Shown: one piece after another, positions 37,094 through 45,810 of the stretch
Numbering within the stretch: the first letter of the stretch is position 1
How the letters are laid out: every line of letters starts with the position of its first letter
From: CAWUKT01 sp963923035
GTDB taxonomy: Bacteria; Bacteroidota; Bacteroidia; J057; JADKCL01
Length of the DNA stretch: 61,310 nucleotides
Assembly (NCBI GenBank): GCA_963923035.1
Contig: CAWUKT010000039.1
Location: 1-61,310, forward strand
Direction: 5' to 3'
Position numbers and translations under genes: made by a program
The notes under the pieces: generated by a model
Seen by the model: the letters and a program-made list of their open reading frames with translations, nothing else
What the model was told of the DNA's origin: nothing
Databases searched by the model: none

Positions 37094-39622
37094 CTATGCT
37101 TCTGTGGTCGGTTTCTGGACCACTTTTCTCGGAAGCTCGCGCTTTTGCTTCGCCTTCCGGCCACGGCGCCGACGGCGACGTGGATGGGGTCCGGTCCGGA
37201 ATTCCCGGTAGCGAAGGTGCGACGGACTCGTATGTTCGAAGGTAATCCGGTCGCCATCGATCAACGGGACCTTTTCATTCGGCGCAATTGGATCACCATT
37301 GACCTCGGTAAATATCTCCGGCACCAGATAGACCACTTCGTTCCGCAATACCAAACGGGCGAAGGGCTGGGTAACATTGCCAGGAGCATTCATTTGAGGG
37401 GTATAACGCATTTTGAGACGGATCGTTGCAGTCGGGCCCCGACCGATGATCACGTCCTCATTCTTGCGCAAGAGGTCGGTCACAAATGCAGTTCCGTAGC
37501 GTTTGCGACCAGTATAAATATCAAGTTCGGAGGCTTCCAGGGCCGGGGATGCCTTGCTCAGCAGGTAGGCGATCAGCCCGCCCATGGCCATGAAGGCCGT
37601 CAGTTTCGGACCTTCAAAGCTCCGCCAGTTGAAGAGCAGGACGGGGACATAGTAGATGTGGAAGGCCACAAAGCCACCGGCCAGGCCGGCAAGGAAGCCC
37701 CGCACATTGCGGATACCCGTCGCGGTCGTCAGCGCCCGCCCTACGATGATGCCCATGAACAGCAGGGCCAGGAGGCCCGGCAGGTACGGGGCATCGGGCA
37801 TGACAAAGTATTGGGTGAGGCCAAAGCCTACGAAGACGAGGGCGGTCAGGATGCCGGCCGCCAATCCGCGGGCCAGGACCCGCAAAATGACCCAGGCAAT
37901 GTGGTTGCCTTTCAGGCCACCCTTCGCCTGTGCCGCTTCCATCGCAATCGCGATGCACACCGTCATGATGAAGGCCACGACGAAGCCCAACAGGCTCTGG
38001 TAGAACCAGGGGGAAATCGCCGTCTCGGAAACGATCCGGGTGGCATCTTCAGCTGAAGCCCCCGGGGGAGAATAGATGTTCTCGGTGATTTCGGGTCGGA
38101 GCGCCCAGCCTTCGAACCAACGGTTCACAAAGCTGAAGTCCCATTCTTTGAACAGCGCCCAAATCGTCCATCCCAGGTAACCTCCCAGGATTCCGAAGAA
38201 GACCCACATGAGGTATTTGTAGAATCCGGCCTGGTTGAAGAAATCGATGATTCCACTCGGCCCGGTTCCGGCGTCACATTTCTGGGGATAGTAGAGGCAC
38301 TGGCCCTGGCGTTTCCGGTTACTGGTATCGCCATCTTTCCCCTTCCGGCCTTCGTACTGCCAGGTTTCCAGGGATTGCATGTGCTCACAGCGGACGACCA
38401 CTTTATCGTCGTCCCGGAACGGAAATTTGGTCAGGGGATCGTGGCGTTGGATGCCTTCTTCCTTGACCTGCCAGTAGTACTTGACGTATTTTTTATTGAA
38501 GTCCACCCAACGACGCCACGGTACGATGAAGGCGAAGAGGATAAAGATCAAGAATGCGAGCAAACCACCCAGGAAGTACCACAGCTGCCAGTTGGCCTGT
38601 TCGTTCCAGGGATCGTAGAGCTGGCCCAATGAATAATTCGTGCTGTCCATGACAGCGTATCCATCAGCTCCCAATTCCACGTAAACCGTCCGGTTCTCCC
38701 CGATATGGGGAAAGGTATTGGACTTCATCAGGATCGTATGCGTCCATTCCCATTCTTTCAGGCTTTCCACCTCATTCCAAAATCCATCTCCCGGAGTCCC
38801 CGTCGAGACAGAATCTCCGACCTGGGGCGTACTCTGGATGATCTGGGTTAAATTTTGGCGGTAAATGCTGGGGCCCATAGCCACCGGCAGGATATAGTAG
38901 CTGGAGTCCAACGCCGCAATCTTGCTCATCAGGTCTTCCTGTGTGACAGTCACCGGAGTATTCCGGTTGTGGTCATTTTCCCCGTCCCCAATCACAATGA
39001 GCAGCTTTTTCCCCTGCGCCTCCGACATCCTTCCCAACGCCGCATCGATACATTCATAGAGGTGGGTATACCGGGCCTTGACTGGACGTTTTACATAATC
39101 GAGGGAGTCAGGGGAAATGCCGTAGAGTTTTTCATCGAATGTGAACAGGTTCACCATGTAGTTGGCCTCCATGGTGTTCAGCACTGAATCGCAGATGGTT
39201 AGGGCCGAATCCACCCAGTAGCCACCCTTGCCGGTCGGTTTCCACATCGATGAACTGACGTCCACGATGATAGTGATCATGTCGAACTGTTGTTCGGAGA
39301 CCTTCTGGATGTCCAGGTCGGTGATTTCACCTCCCACCGCCTCCTTGATCCGCAGGCTGTCCTCAAGGTATTCGTAACTGACGATGGTGTCCTTGAGCAG
39401 CGCCCGGATATTCACATTCAGATACCCCGGAATTCGGGCGTCGGAAACCACATAGGTGATTTCGAAGGGCGCCTTACCCCCGAGGTTCATCTTTGCCAGG
39501 AGGGTTGAATCCAATTCTATCGCCTTCAACCCCAAACCGGTAAATAAAAACAGCAAAGCCAGTCCAAGGGATCGGACTTGCTGTTGGATGTGGGTGGTCT
39601 TTATCTTCATGTTCACGCCCAT
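37094..39622 (-). CDS. vWA domain, multi-TM, C-terminal FHA-like membrane protein
   Basis: This is an 842-aa inner-membrane protein. In order: a signal or first helix (about 16-34); a periplasmic region with a von Willebrand A domain whose MIDAS reads DVSSS near residue 119; a strong TM helix (about 344-364); a cytosolic segment with Cys/His pairs (CEH near 411, CLYYPQKC near 441-448); six more TM helices (about 455-680); and a C-terminal cytosolic domain with IGRGPTATIRL near 725 and VNGDPIAPNEK, which resembles an FHA phosphopeptide-binding fold. The ATG at 39622 overlaps the preceding gene by 10 nt; ATG 39610 is an alternative start. It is the last gene of the ubiquitin-like cluster. Plausible role: a sensor or scaffold linking periplasmic binding to cytosolic partners (inference). 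Confidence 0.75.
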   Translation of the reverse strand: MGVNMKIKTTHIQQQVRSLGLALLFLFTGLGLKAIELDSTLLAKMNLGGKAPFEITYVVSDARIPGYLNVNIRALLKDTIVSYEYLEDSLRIKEAVGGEITDLDIQKVSEQQFDMITIIVDVSSSMWKPTGKGGYWVDSALTICDSVLNTMEANYMVNLFTFDEKLYGISPDSLDYVKRPVKARYTHLYECIDAALGRMSEAQGKKLLIVIGDGENDHNRNTPVTVTQEDLMSKIAALDSSYYILPVAMGPSIYRQNLTQIIQSTPQVGDSVSTGTPGDGFWNEVESLKEWEWTHTILMKSNTFPHIGENRTVYVELGADGYAVMDSTNYSLGQLYDPWNEQANWQLWYFLGGLLAFLIFILFAFIVPWRRWVDFNKKYVKYYWQVKEEGIQRHDPLTKFPFRDDDKVVVRCEHMQSLETWQYEGRKGKDGDTSNRKRQGQCLYYPQKCDAGTGPSGIIDFFNQAGFYKYLMWVFFGILGGYLGWTIWALFKEWDFSFVNRWFEGWALRPEITENIYSPPGASAEDATRIVSETAISPWFYQSLLGFVVAFIMTVCIAIAMEAAQAKGGLKGNHIAWVILRVLARGLAAGILTALVFVGFGLTQYFVMPDAPYLPGLLALLFMGIIVGRALTTATGIRNVRGFLAGLAGGFVAFHIYYVPVLLFNWRSFEGPKLTAFMAMGGLIAYLLSKASPALEASELDIYTGRKRYGTAFVTDLLRKNEDVIIGRGPTATIRLKMRYTPQMNAPGNVTQPFARLVLRNEVVYLVPEIFTEVNGDPIAPNEKVPLIDGDRITFEHTSPSHLRYREFRTGPHPRRRRRRGRKAKQKRELPRKVVQKPTTEA

Positions 39623-41781
39623 TCTGCGCGTTCGTTTACTTTCTTAATCGCAATATTCGTTTCCGACGCTTGCTTGACTGGCTTGGTGGTGTTTTCGTAG
39701 TACCCCGCATCTTCCAGTTTATCCCAGTCCATCCAGCCACCATCCAGGTTCCTCCGGTCATCTTCATTGTTGATCTTACCCGAAATCGTTCGGGTGAAGA
39801 ATCCGCACAACTTATCGTTGCCCTGGATATCAACCTTGAGACACAATTGGAACAATTCACTAAACTGCTCGTCCTGGAACTGCAATTCTTCTTTGCCCAG
39901 GCGCATCGGCTTGTCCTCCACGACCTGGAGCCAGCCAATCTTGACCAGGTTCCGGTGGTCACCGATCACCTCGCGAATTTCCGGCCACTTTTCCCGGTCC
40001 GGCACTTCATCATAGTGGTCCAGGGGAAGGGTCTCGACCGAACGGAAGCGGTCCAGGCGAACTTCATACTGTTCGTTCTCAAAGTCGAACTTGAGTACCG
40101 TCCCCAGAATAATTCCTTCGATGGAAGGCTTGGCCCCTTCGGGCAATCGCTTCCGCTCGCGGAGATAAGTTGCGATTTCATCGATGAAGTTTTGGTGGAG
40201 GGACAAATCCGATATAGACGTCTCGTTCCAGAATTCCACCAGATTTGGCTTCGGCTTCCGTTTGACCTTGGGATCCAAACCACCCCGGGCCTCGATCAAT
40301 TTTTGCAACTCCTCATCCTTCCGCCGCTGGGAAGCCACCCAGAAGCGATAGCCGACGAAGAACAGCAACAAACCCACTCCGGATGCATACCATACGACCG
40401 GGGGAATGGGGGGCGGAGGAACAATATGGATCAGGGTTTTACCTGTCTTCTTCAATTGGTCGCTGTCGACAATGATCAACCGGTAGTCGGCCTCGTCGGA
40501 CAGTTTGAAAATCGCGGACAGGCGGTCCTTGCTCATGACCGTATCCCCGTAGATGGTCGTGCTACCTTCCATCTTGAAGAAGTCCTCGTCGTTGTTCCGT
40601 TCGAGCAACAAGGTATACGGCCCCTGGCCACCTTTGACCCGCATCTTCACGAAATCTCCCTCGAGGGTATCGGCGTAGGAGAAATTGATAAAGTCCCGGA
40701 CACTGTTCAGGACGATGCGCTTCTCCAGATCCGGCGTGGCCTTGATGCTGGCCACGAGGGTATAGTCCTGGTTGTTGCGGGGCGGCCGCACGTGCAACTC
40801 GTCCCCTTTCCAGGTCATATAAGGCCGTTCCGCCGCGCTCAGAACCCGACCGCCTCTTTCGAAGGAGAGGTTGACTTGGCTGCGGGTGGGGAGGGAGCGG
40901 GAAAAACGTTCGTATTCAATGTCAATTTTGTACTCCACAGAGTCCACCAATTCCCGTCGCAGGTTCAGGGACAGGTAAATTCGGGCATCTTTGACCGACT
41001 GCACTTCCGGATAATCGCGGATGAGAGACATCAAGGCGTCGGCATCTTGCTGCTCAATGGCCCGGGCCACGGCCTCGTCGATGTCCGCCGTATTGTCTTC
41101 TTCCTCCGGCTCAAAGTTTTCTTCCTCCTCCAACGGCTCATTCGCGAACAGATCATTGGTATCCGGAACGACCTCTTCTACAATGACCTCTTGGGCGGCA
41201 TCACGGAGCAGGCCGCGGATATTGAAGGAAAAGCTGAAGGGGAATGGTTTCTCTCGGTCGGTGCTTGGGGTCAAAACCTTGAAGCCTACCGTGAAAGTAT
41301 AGTTGTCGTTTTGGTTGACTTTGAAAATGAAGGGCGGTGGCATGGAGTCCCCGAAGATATACTCTACGTTTGGGGCGTTGATAAAGCTCCGCCGCAACTG
41401 ATCGGTGGTTTGGCCCGGGACGCGAATGTCCTGCCAAACCCGGGGTTTCATGTCGACCCAGAGTGAACGTACAACCACTTTGTATTCCGGAGACTTATCG
41501 AATTCTTCATCGATCCATGTGATGTTGTCAATCTTGAACTTGATGAAACCTTCGTTGATGGCGGGGAAGTTGATGGGCCCACCTGAAGAGATGGGATCGC
41601 CCGGCGCCAAGCGGGAGGTCATGTAGTATGCAGAAAGGTCTACTTTGGCTACGTCAGGCAATTCTCCCCCCTCACGCCGGTCTTTCAGGGTAATACTCGT
41701 TTTCCAACCCTGCCCCATTCCGACAAAAGGAAGGGCAGTCAAGGTGAATAGCAGACAGAGGATGAAGTAGCGGTTCTGCAT
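39613..41781 (-). CDS. Single-pass envelope protein of the ubiquitin-like cluster, function unknown
   Basis: This is a 722-aa protein with a cleavable signal peptide (cleavage near GMGQ), about 430 periplasmic residues rich in predicted beta strands, an acidic insert (EEEENFEPEEED, near residue 215-230), one TM helix (VVWYASGVGLLLFFVGYRFW, about 460-480) preceded by a Pro-rich PPPPIPP, and a 240-aa cytosolic part. No family recognised. It lies 22 nt after the E2-like gene and overlaps the vWA/FHA gene by 10 nt, so the three are surely co-expressed. Topology suggests a periplasm-to-cytosol connector, possibly a partner or target of the conjugation enzymes (inference). Confidence 0.65.
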   Translation of the reverse strand: MQNRYFILCLLFTLTALPFVGMGQGWKTSITLKDRREGGELPDVAKVDLSAYYMTSRLAPGDPISSGGPINFPAINEGFIKFKIDNITWIDEEFDKSPEYKVVVRSLWVDMKPRVWQDIRVPGQTTDQLRRSFINAPNVEYIFGDSMPPPFIFKVNQNDNYTFTVGFKVLTPSTDREKPFPFSFSFNIRGLLRDAAQEVIVEEVVPDTNDLFANEPLEEEENFEPEEEDNTADIDEAVARAIEQQDADALMSLIRDYPEVQSVKDARIYLSLNLRRELVDSVEYKIDIEYERFSRSLPTRSQVNLSFERGGRVLSAAERPYMTWKGDELHVRPPRNNQDYTLVASIKATPDLEKRIVLNSVRDFINFSYADTLEGDFVKMRVKGGQGPYTLLLERNNDEDFFKMEGSTTIYGDTVMSKDRLSAIFKLSDEADYRLIIVDSDQLKKTGKTLIHIVPPPPIPPVVWYASGVGLLLFFVGYRFWVASQRRKDEELQKLIEARGGLDPKVKRKPKPNLVEFWNETSISDLSLHQNFIDEIATYLRERKRLPEGAKPSIEGIILGTVLKFDFENEQYEVRLDRFRSVETLPLDHYDEVPDREKWPEIREVIGDHRNLVKIGWLQVVEDKPMRLGKEELQFQDEQFSELFQLCLKVDIQGNDKLCGFFTRTISGKINNEDDRRNLDGGWMDWDKLEDAGYYENTTKPVKQASETNIAIKKVNERAEWA

Positions 41782-41803
41782 AAAATTCCTTCGCTGAGTT
41801 TCT

Positions 41804-42442
41804 TTATTGGACCATTGAGATCCTTATTTTTTTCTCTGGAACAATTAAATCCCGCCAATTGGAGGGAGCTTTCCAGTCTGTTGTAAGTCCAACGCCCGGC
41901 TGAAACATTTTCAAGGGTTCAGCCACTTCCCGGACCCATCGGGCCACGTCTTCGTCTTCCGGGAAGGGATCGCTCATTTCGGCGTGGTAGGTCTCGAACG
42001 CCAGCATGGAGCGGATCCGCAAGATCAATTCATCAAGTGAGTAAAAGGAGCCGAAGCCCTCGGTATTGCCGCAGATGCGGCCTTGGAACGGTCCTGGCTC
42101 TGATTGGATATTGGGATGCCAGGTCGGGGTACACATGTAGCAGACCGGCGGCTCAAGGGGGAAACCGTAGGTCATGCGAATTTCCAGGACATGGGTATCG
42201 CCGTAGCGGGGAAACTGGTGCTCGTCGATGCCAATGATGCTGGGAAGCTGGTGGAAGGTAATCCGGTAATCCAGGGGAGGCAAGCGATCGGGATCGAGGA
42301 GCTTGTAGGAAATGTTTTCGTGCCCTTCACACAAGGATTCCACCAGCACGTGCTCATGCGCGAGCCGCTGTTGCAGGGGATCGTATGAAGAGCGCCTTTC
42401 CGAGTAAAACGCAGAAAGACGCTGGGAATCCAGCTTCAACAT
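41804..42442 (-). CDS. E2-like ubiquitin-conjugating enzyme (UBC fold)
   Basis: This is a 212-aa protein with the hallmark order of an E2. A YGFPLEPPVCYMCTP strand corresponds to the E2 'YPFxPP' segment; HPN follows (His109-Asn111), then GRIC with Cys124 as candidate thioester cysteine, and then a SLDELILRIRSML helix matching the E2 'S-x-x-x-L-L-S-I-Q-S-L-L' helix. HPN and Cys are 13 residues apart, longer than in typical eukaryotic E2s because of a SEPGPFQ insert. About 90 N-terminal residues precede the core. Neighbours are a ubiquitin-like protein and an E1-like enzyme, which strongly supports a conjugation role. It would accept the Ubl from the E1 as a thioester (established E2 chemistry; not shown here). 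Confidence 0.85.
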   Translation of the reverse strand: MLKLDSQRLSAFYSERRSSYDPLQQRLAHEHVLVESLCEGHENISYKLLDPDRLPPLDYRITFHQLPSIIGIDEHQFPRYGDTHVLEIRMTYGFPLEPPVCYMCTPTWHPNIQSEPGPFQGRICGNTEGFGSFYSLDELILRIRSMLAFETYHAEMSDPFPEDEDVARWVREVAEPLKMFQPGVGLTTDWKAPSNWRDLIVPEKKIRISMVQ

Positions 42443-42529
42443 TTCATTCCGTTTTTACGCACCGCTACACCCGCGATACGTTTACTCACTTAATTTCTTG
42501 GCTCTGCCCTTGATTTTATTCAGCAGGGA

Positions 42530-42829
42530 TTAGCCCGGAACGTAGATCCGGACCATCTCTAGTTTTGCTTCATTGAGAATGTTCTGTTCTTCCAGGGGCT
42601 TGTCCTGGTCAATCTCAATTCTTTTGTTCTTTTCTCTCTTGAAGAGCTTGTAGTCAATCATTTGCGAATCGCCCGTCAAAGAGTTCGGGTCCTCCTTGGG
42701 AATACTCAATTCTTCCTTCTCCAACAGCGTATTGATGATGTCCACCGGAGTAGCTGATACCGGCAGTTCTACATCCACATCTGTACCGATTGAAGGAATC
42801 AAAACGTTTACAAGAATGATATCTTCCAT
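42530..42829 (-). CDS. YukD/EsaB-like ubiquitin-like protein with C-terminal Gly
   Basis: This is a 99-aa beta-grasp candidate. The pattern (strand, strand, helix 'VDIINTLLEKEE', then strands, then a final 'LEMVRIYVPG') is that of small ubiquitin-like proteins, closest in feel to YukD/EsaB. The chain ends in Val-Pro-Gly with no residues after the Gly, so it could be adenylated by an E1 without prior processing. It lies between the E1-like and E2-like genes, 189 nt after the former and 87 nt before the latter. The likely role is the protein modifier of this locus (inference from neighbours). Confidence 0.75.
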   Translation of the reverse strand: MEDIILVNVLIPSIGTDVDVELPVSATPVDIINTLLEKEELSIPKEDPNSLTGDSQMIDYKLFKREKNKRIEIDQDKPLEEQNILNEAKLEMVRIYVPG

Positions 42830-43018
42830 GAGGGTCTCCCTTTATACGCGTTCACTCTTTCCGATCACCAAAATCGAACAAGTGATACTGAGTACCTAAA
42901 AATATGAATTTTTCGCAGAAATCAACATTGGCTTTCATAAAAAATATCGTTAAGAAATACCCTAAATCCCTTTTTGGTTGATACAGATCGCAGAATTGTC
43001 GTCTGTTTTTACCAAAGT

Positions 43019-44203
43019 CTAACGCCCCCATTTCCCTCGACATTTTCTAAAATCTTGCCTATCCCCCTTTAGTTCGACGTAGAGGGTCTTTTCCCCTGTC
43101 CGCACCCTTATAATATGCCATCTCGGAATGCCTAAATCATAAAAAGTCAGATCGGTTTGTGAAAAAGACTGATCCAATTGTCGAAGCATTTTTTTACGCG
43201 GAATGGCCACCTGCTCACCCGCAATTTGACGGACCTCAGCTGCCACAGCTTCGGACAAGCGCGGACGGGGAATCACCCGACTTACACTGTGGCCACTTTC
43301 CATCCCGACCAACTCGGTTCCCACCACGTGGTCCAACTCAATCCAGACCTCTCCTCCCAGTGCTTTTTCCAATGCCGCCAGCCCCTCTCCCACGGTCGTT
43401 CGGGCCGAAATATCCATCTCTTCGATGCTCTCATAGGTGAAATGACTCCCGCATTCCGCCTTCGGCGGCAGCAACTCGTAGACCCCCGACGTCCGCTGGG
43501 GGCCTTCAAAGGACCATATTTTTCCCACCAGTCCCGCCTCGTCACCCTCGATGACCTGCCGCAGCCCTTCCTGCACCATCCACGCGCCGATGACCGATGC
43601 CGCAAGCGGCGTCGTAGGGGCCTGCCCCATCGCCTGGTAACGCATCGCGAGATCGGTGCAGCCCATTCGGAACTGGATATCGGCCCACCCTTGTTGGCTC
43701 AGGCCGCATTCGTAGCAGGCGCGTCCGGGGGCATAGGCAACCACCTGCCCACTCTGGTGGAGGATTCCGCCGCTCAGCCAGCCTTTCCCGACGCGGAAGG
43801 CCCAGCGATTGAGCCACAGGCGCGCCAGTCGGTTGTCGATACAGCCAAATACCAAATCCATGTCGCGCAGGACGCCCAGTCCCAAATCGCACAGGATGTC
43901 GCCATCCAGCCACCGGACCACAATTTCCGGATTTATATCCGCCATGCGCTCCGCCGACACTTCGGCTTTGTTCCGCCCCTCGTCAGAGGCGCGGAACAGG
44001 ACCGATCGGGACAGATTCGCCGCTTCCACCCGGTCAAAGTCCATGACCAGGACCTCTCCCACCCCGATCAGGGCCAGGTTCTTCAGGACCTCATTGCCGA
44101 GGGCACCCGCTCCGACAACGAGGACCTTCAGCCCGCGGATGCGCGCCATGTCCCAGCCAGGAACAGCATTCAGGACCGATTGACGGGGGGACAATCCAGA
44201 CAT
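43019..44203 (-). CDS. E1/ThiF-like ubiquitin-activating enzyme with C-terminal extension
   Basis: This is a 394-aa protein. Residues about 1-245 form a ThiF/MoeB/E1 adenylation domain: nucleotide-binding VVGAGALGNE (about 29-38), DFDRVEAANLSR with the conserved Arg, the Lys in GRNKAEV, the acidic FGCIDNR, and PTTPLAASVIGAWMVQEGLR typical of E1s. CYEC near residue 163 gives one half of a possible zinc site, and Cys in RMGCTD could be the thiol acceptor. Residues about 250-394 are a separate, unrecognised domain, which might bind the Ubl or E2. The ATG lies 3 nt after the stop of the M23 gene. It would adenylate the C-terminal Gly of the Ubl encoded next (inference). Confidence 0.87.
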   Translation of the reverse strand: MSGLSPRQSVLNAVPGWDMARIRGLKVLVVGAGALGNEVLKNLALIGVGEVLVMDFDRVEAANLSRSVLFRASDEGRNKAEVSAERMADINPEIVVRWLDGDILCDLGLGVLRDMDLVFGCIDNRLARLWLNRWAFRVGKGWLSGGILHQSGQVVAYAPGRACYECGLSQQGWADIQFRMGCTDLAMRYQAMGQAPTTPLAASVIGAWMVQEGLRQVIEGDEAGLVGKIWSFEGPQRTSGVYELLPPKAECGSHFTYESIEEMDISARTTVGEGLAALEKALGGEVWIELDHVVGTELVGMESGHSVSRVIPRPRLSEAVAAEVRQIAGEQVAIPRKKMLRQLDQSFSQTDLTFYDLGIPRWHIIRVRTGEKTLYVELKGDRQDFRKCRGKWGR

Positions 44204-44206
44204 GGA

Positions 44207-45772
44207 TCAGATGGGATCGAGTTGTTGCCAGAGGGAATCCCGGTGGGCCAAAAAGTCCTCCAGGACCGAGCCATCCAGCCGGGGAGCGACCCGATAGCCC
44301 GTTTCTTTGCGGTGGTCGACCTGTTCTCCGTTCTTCCAGAAGCGGAAACAGACGTGGGGGCCGGTCGCCCGACCGGTCATGCCCACAAAACCGATGACAT
44401 CGCCCTGGCGGACCTTGCGTCCGGGGACGATCCCTTCCCCAAATTCCTGCAAGTGCAGGTACTGGGTCTGAATCTCTTCAGAATGGGTGATTTTCACGTA
44501 GTTGCCATTGTTACCCTTGAATTCGGCGTGGGAAACTACGCCATCGGCGACCGCCAAAATCGGAGTTCCGGCCGGAGCAGCATAGTCGGTCCCCAAATGG
44601 GGCCGGACCTTGCCGTTGAAGGGGTCCGAGCGTTGGAGATTATAGGCCGAGGAAATGCGGTAGTACTTCAGGGGCGCCTTGAGAAAGCCCGATTTCATGG
44701 GATAGCCTTCCTCATCGTAGTACCCCACCGATTTTCCATCGTCATAATAGAAGGCGTAGCTCGATTCGCCATCGACGGTGGAGCGGATCGCCACCAATTG
44801 GCCGATGTCGGTAAAGCCGCTTTCGTATTCGAACTGTTCGAAGAGGAGGTCAAAGTTGTCACCTGGGGTCAGGTGAAACAGGTCGACCTTCCACTGGAGG
44901 GCACTTTCGAGTTGTTCGGTCAATTTCAGTCCAAACTCGCGGTTGAACATGGCATCGGCGAGATCGGTCTGGATATGGACCTCCTGACGGATATTGCTCG
45001 CCCGTTGGACATCCAGGCGGTGGTACTTAACGGCGGCCCCGCCCGAGGTCTTGAGCAATACAAAATCAGAGGATTGGGGCTGGTAGGCGATGATCTGGGG
45101 TTCGAAGAGGTTGCCGAGGTGGAGAATGGTAAAGGGGTTTCCGGCGGCGATGGCCGGATAGCCTTTATCGGCCAAGCGTTCCTGGAGGATGATCACATCC
45201 CGGTAGCTTACATTGCGGTCCAGGAGCCAATCGGCAAAGTCATCTTTGTCCGACCAGTAGCCGGATTCGCATTGGAAATCGGCGATCTCGATTTCCCAAT
45301 CGCTGAGGTCCGGGTGGATGCCGAGGCAATTGTCGGCCTGGGGCAAGGCCGGAACGCCAGCTTCAGCAGGTCGCCGGTCCAGGGGAATGAAAATGAAAGC
45401 GGCGAGCACCGACAACAGGATGGCTCCGAAAACAACGGTCAGGAGGACAGATGGACGTTTGGGGCGAGGGGGCGGAGGCGCGTTTTGCTGTTGGTAGCGT
45501 TGGATATACCGCTCGCGCCGGGTCAAACGGGGCTTTTCTTCCTCGGCCTGCTTTTTCTTTTTCTTAGGTGGGGTGGATTTTTGGACTGTTTTTTCCCGAC
45601 TCGATTCAAGCTCTACCTTCTCCTCAGTTTCTTCTACCTCTTTGTTTTTCAGCCGCTTTTCTTTCCGACTTTCCTTTCCTCCTTTACCTTTTGACTCAAC
45701 ACGCCCCTTCCCCTTCGCGGACTGCTCAGGGCTATCCATAATGATGATCTTGGGACGACGCTGTCGTGCCAT
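44207..45772 (-). CDS. Membrane-anchored M23 (LytM-type) peptidoglycan endopeptidase
   Basis: This is a 521-aa protein from the ATG at 45772 (38 nt after the ATPase gene; the longer frame to 45913 runs into that gene). The first 105 residues are a Lys/Glu-rich cytosolic tail, followed by one TM helix (SVLLTVVFGAILLSVLAAF, about 110-130) and a periplasmic part. The M23 domain is C-terminal: HLGTDYAAPAGTP near residue 391 supplies HxxxD, YLHL supplies a catalytic His, and GPHVC near residue 473 replaces the usual HxH by His-x-Cys. The Cys may serve as zinc ligand or the enzyme may be altered. Such an enzyme could open the cell wall for assembly of an envelope-spanning machine (inference). Confidence 0.85.
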   Translation of the reverse strand: MARQRRPKIIIMDSPEQSAKGKGRVESKGKGGKESRKEKRLKNKEVEETEEKVELESSREKTVQKSTPPKKKKKQAEEEKPRLTRRERYIQRYQQQNAPPPPRPKRPSVLLTVVFGAILLSVLAAFIFIPLDRRPAEAGVPALPQADNCLGIHPDLSDWEIEIADFQCESGYWSDKDDFADWLLDRNVSYRDVIILQERLADKGYPAIAAGNPFTILHLGNLFEPQIIAYQPQSSDFVLLKTSGGAAVKYHRLDVQRASNIRQEVHIQTDLADAMFNREFGLKLTEQLESALQWKVDLFHLTPGDNFDLLFEQFEYESGFTDIGQLVAIRSTVDGESSYAFYYDDGKSVGYYDEEGYPMKSGFLKAPLKYYRISSAYNLQRSDPFNGKVRPHLGTDYAAPAGTPILAVADGVVSHAEFKGNNGNYVKITHSEEIQTQYLHLQEFGEGIVPGRKVRQGDVIGFVGMTGRATGPHVCFRFWKNGEQVDHRKETGYRVAPRLDGSVLEDFLAHRDSLWQQLDPI

Positions 45773-45810
45773 GGAGGTAAATTGGGTGAAACAAATAAAA
45801 AGTGGCTGGC

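Noticed and set aside
43178..45694. 838-codon open frame on the plus strand across the E1 and M23 genes
   Set aside because: Antisense shadow: the minus-strand frames have clear E1 and M23 motifs, and the plus translation shows no domain.
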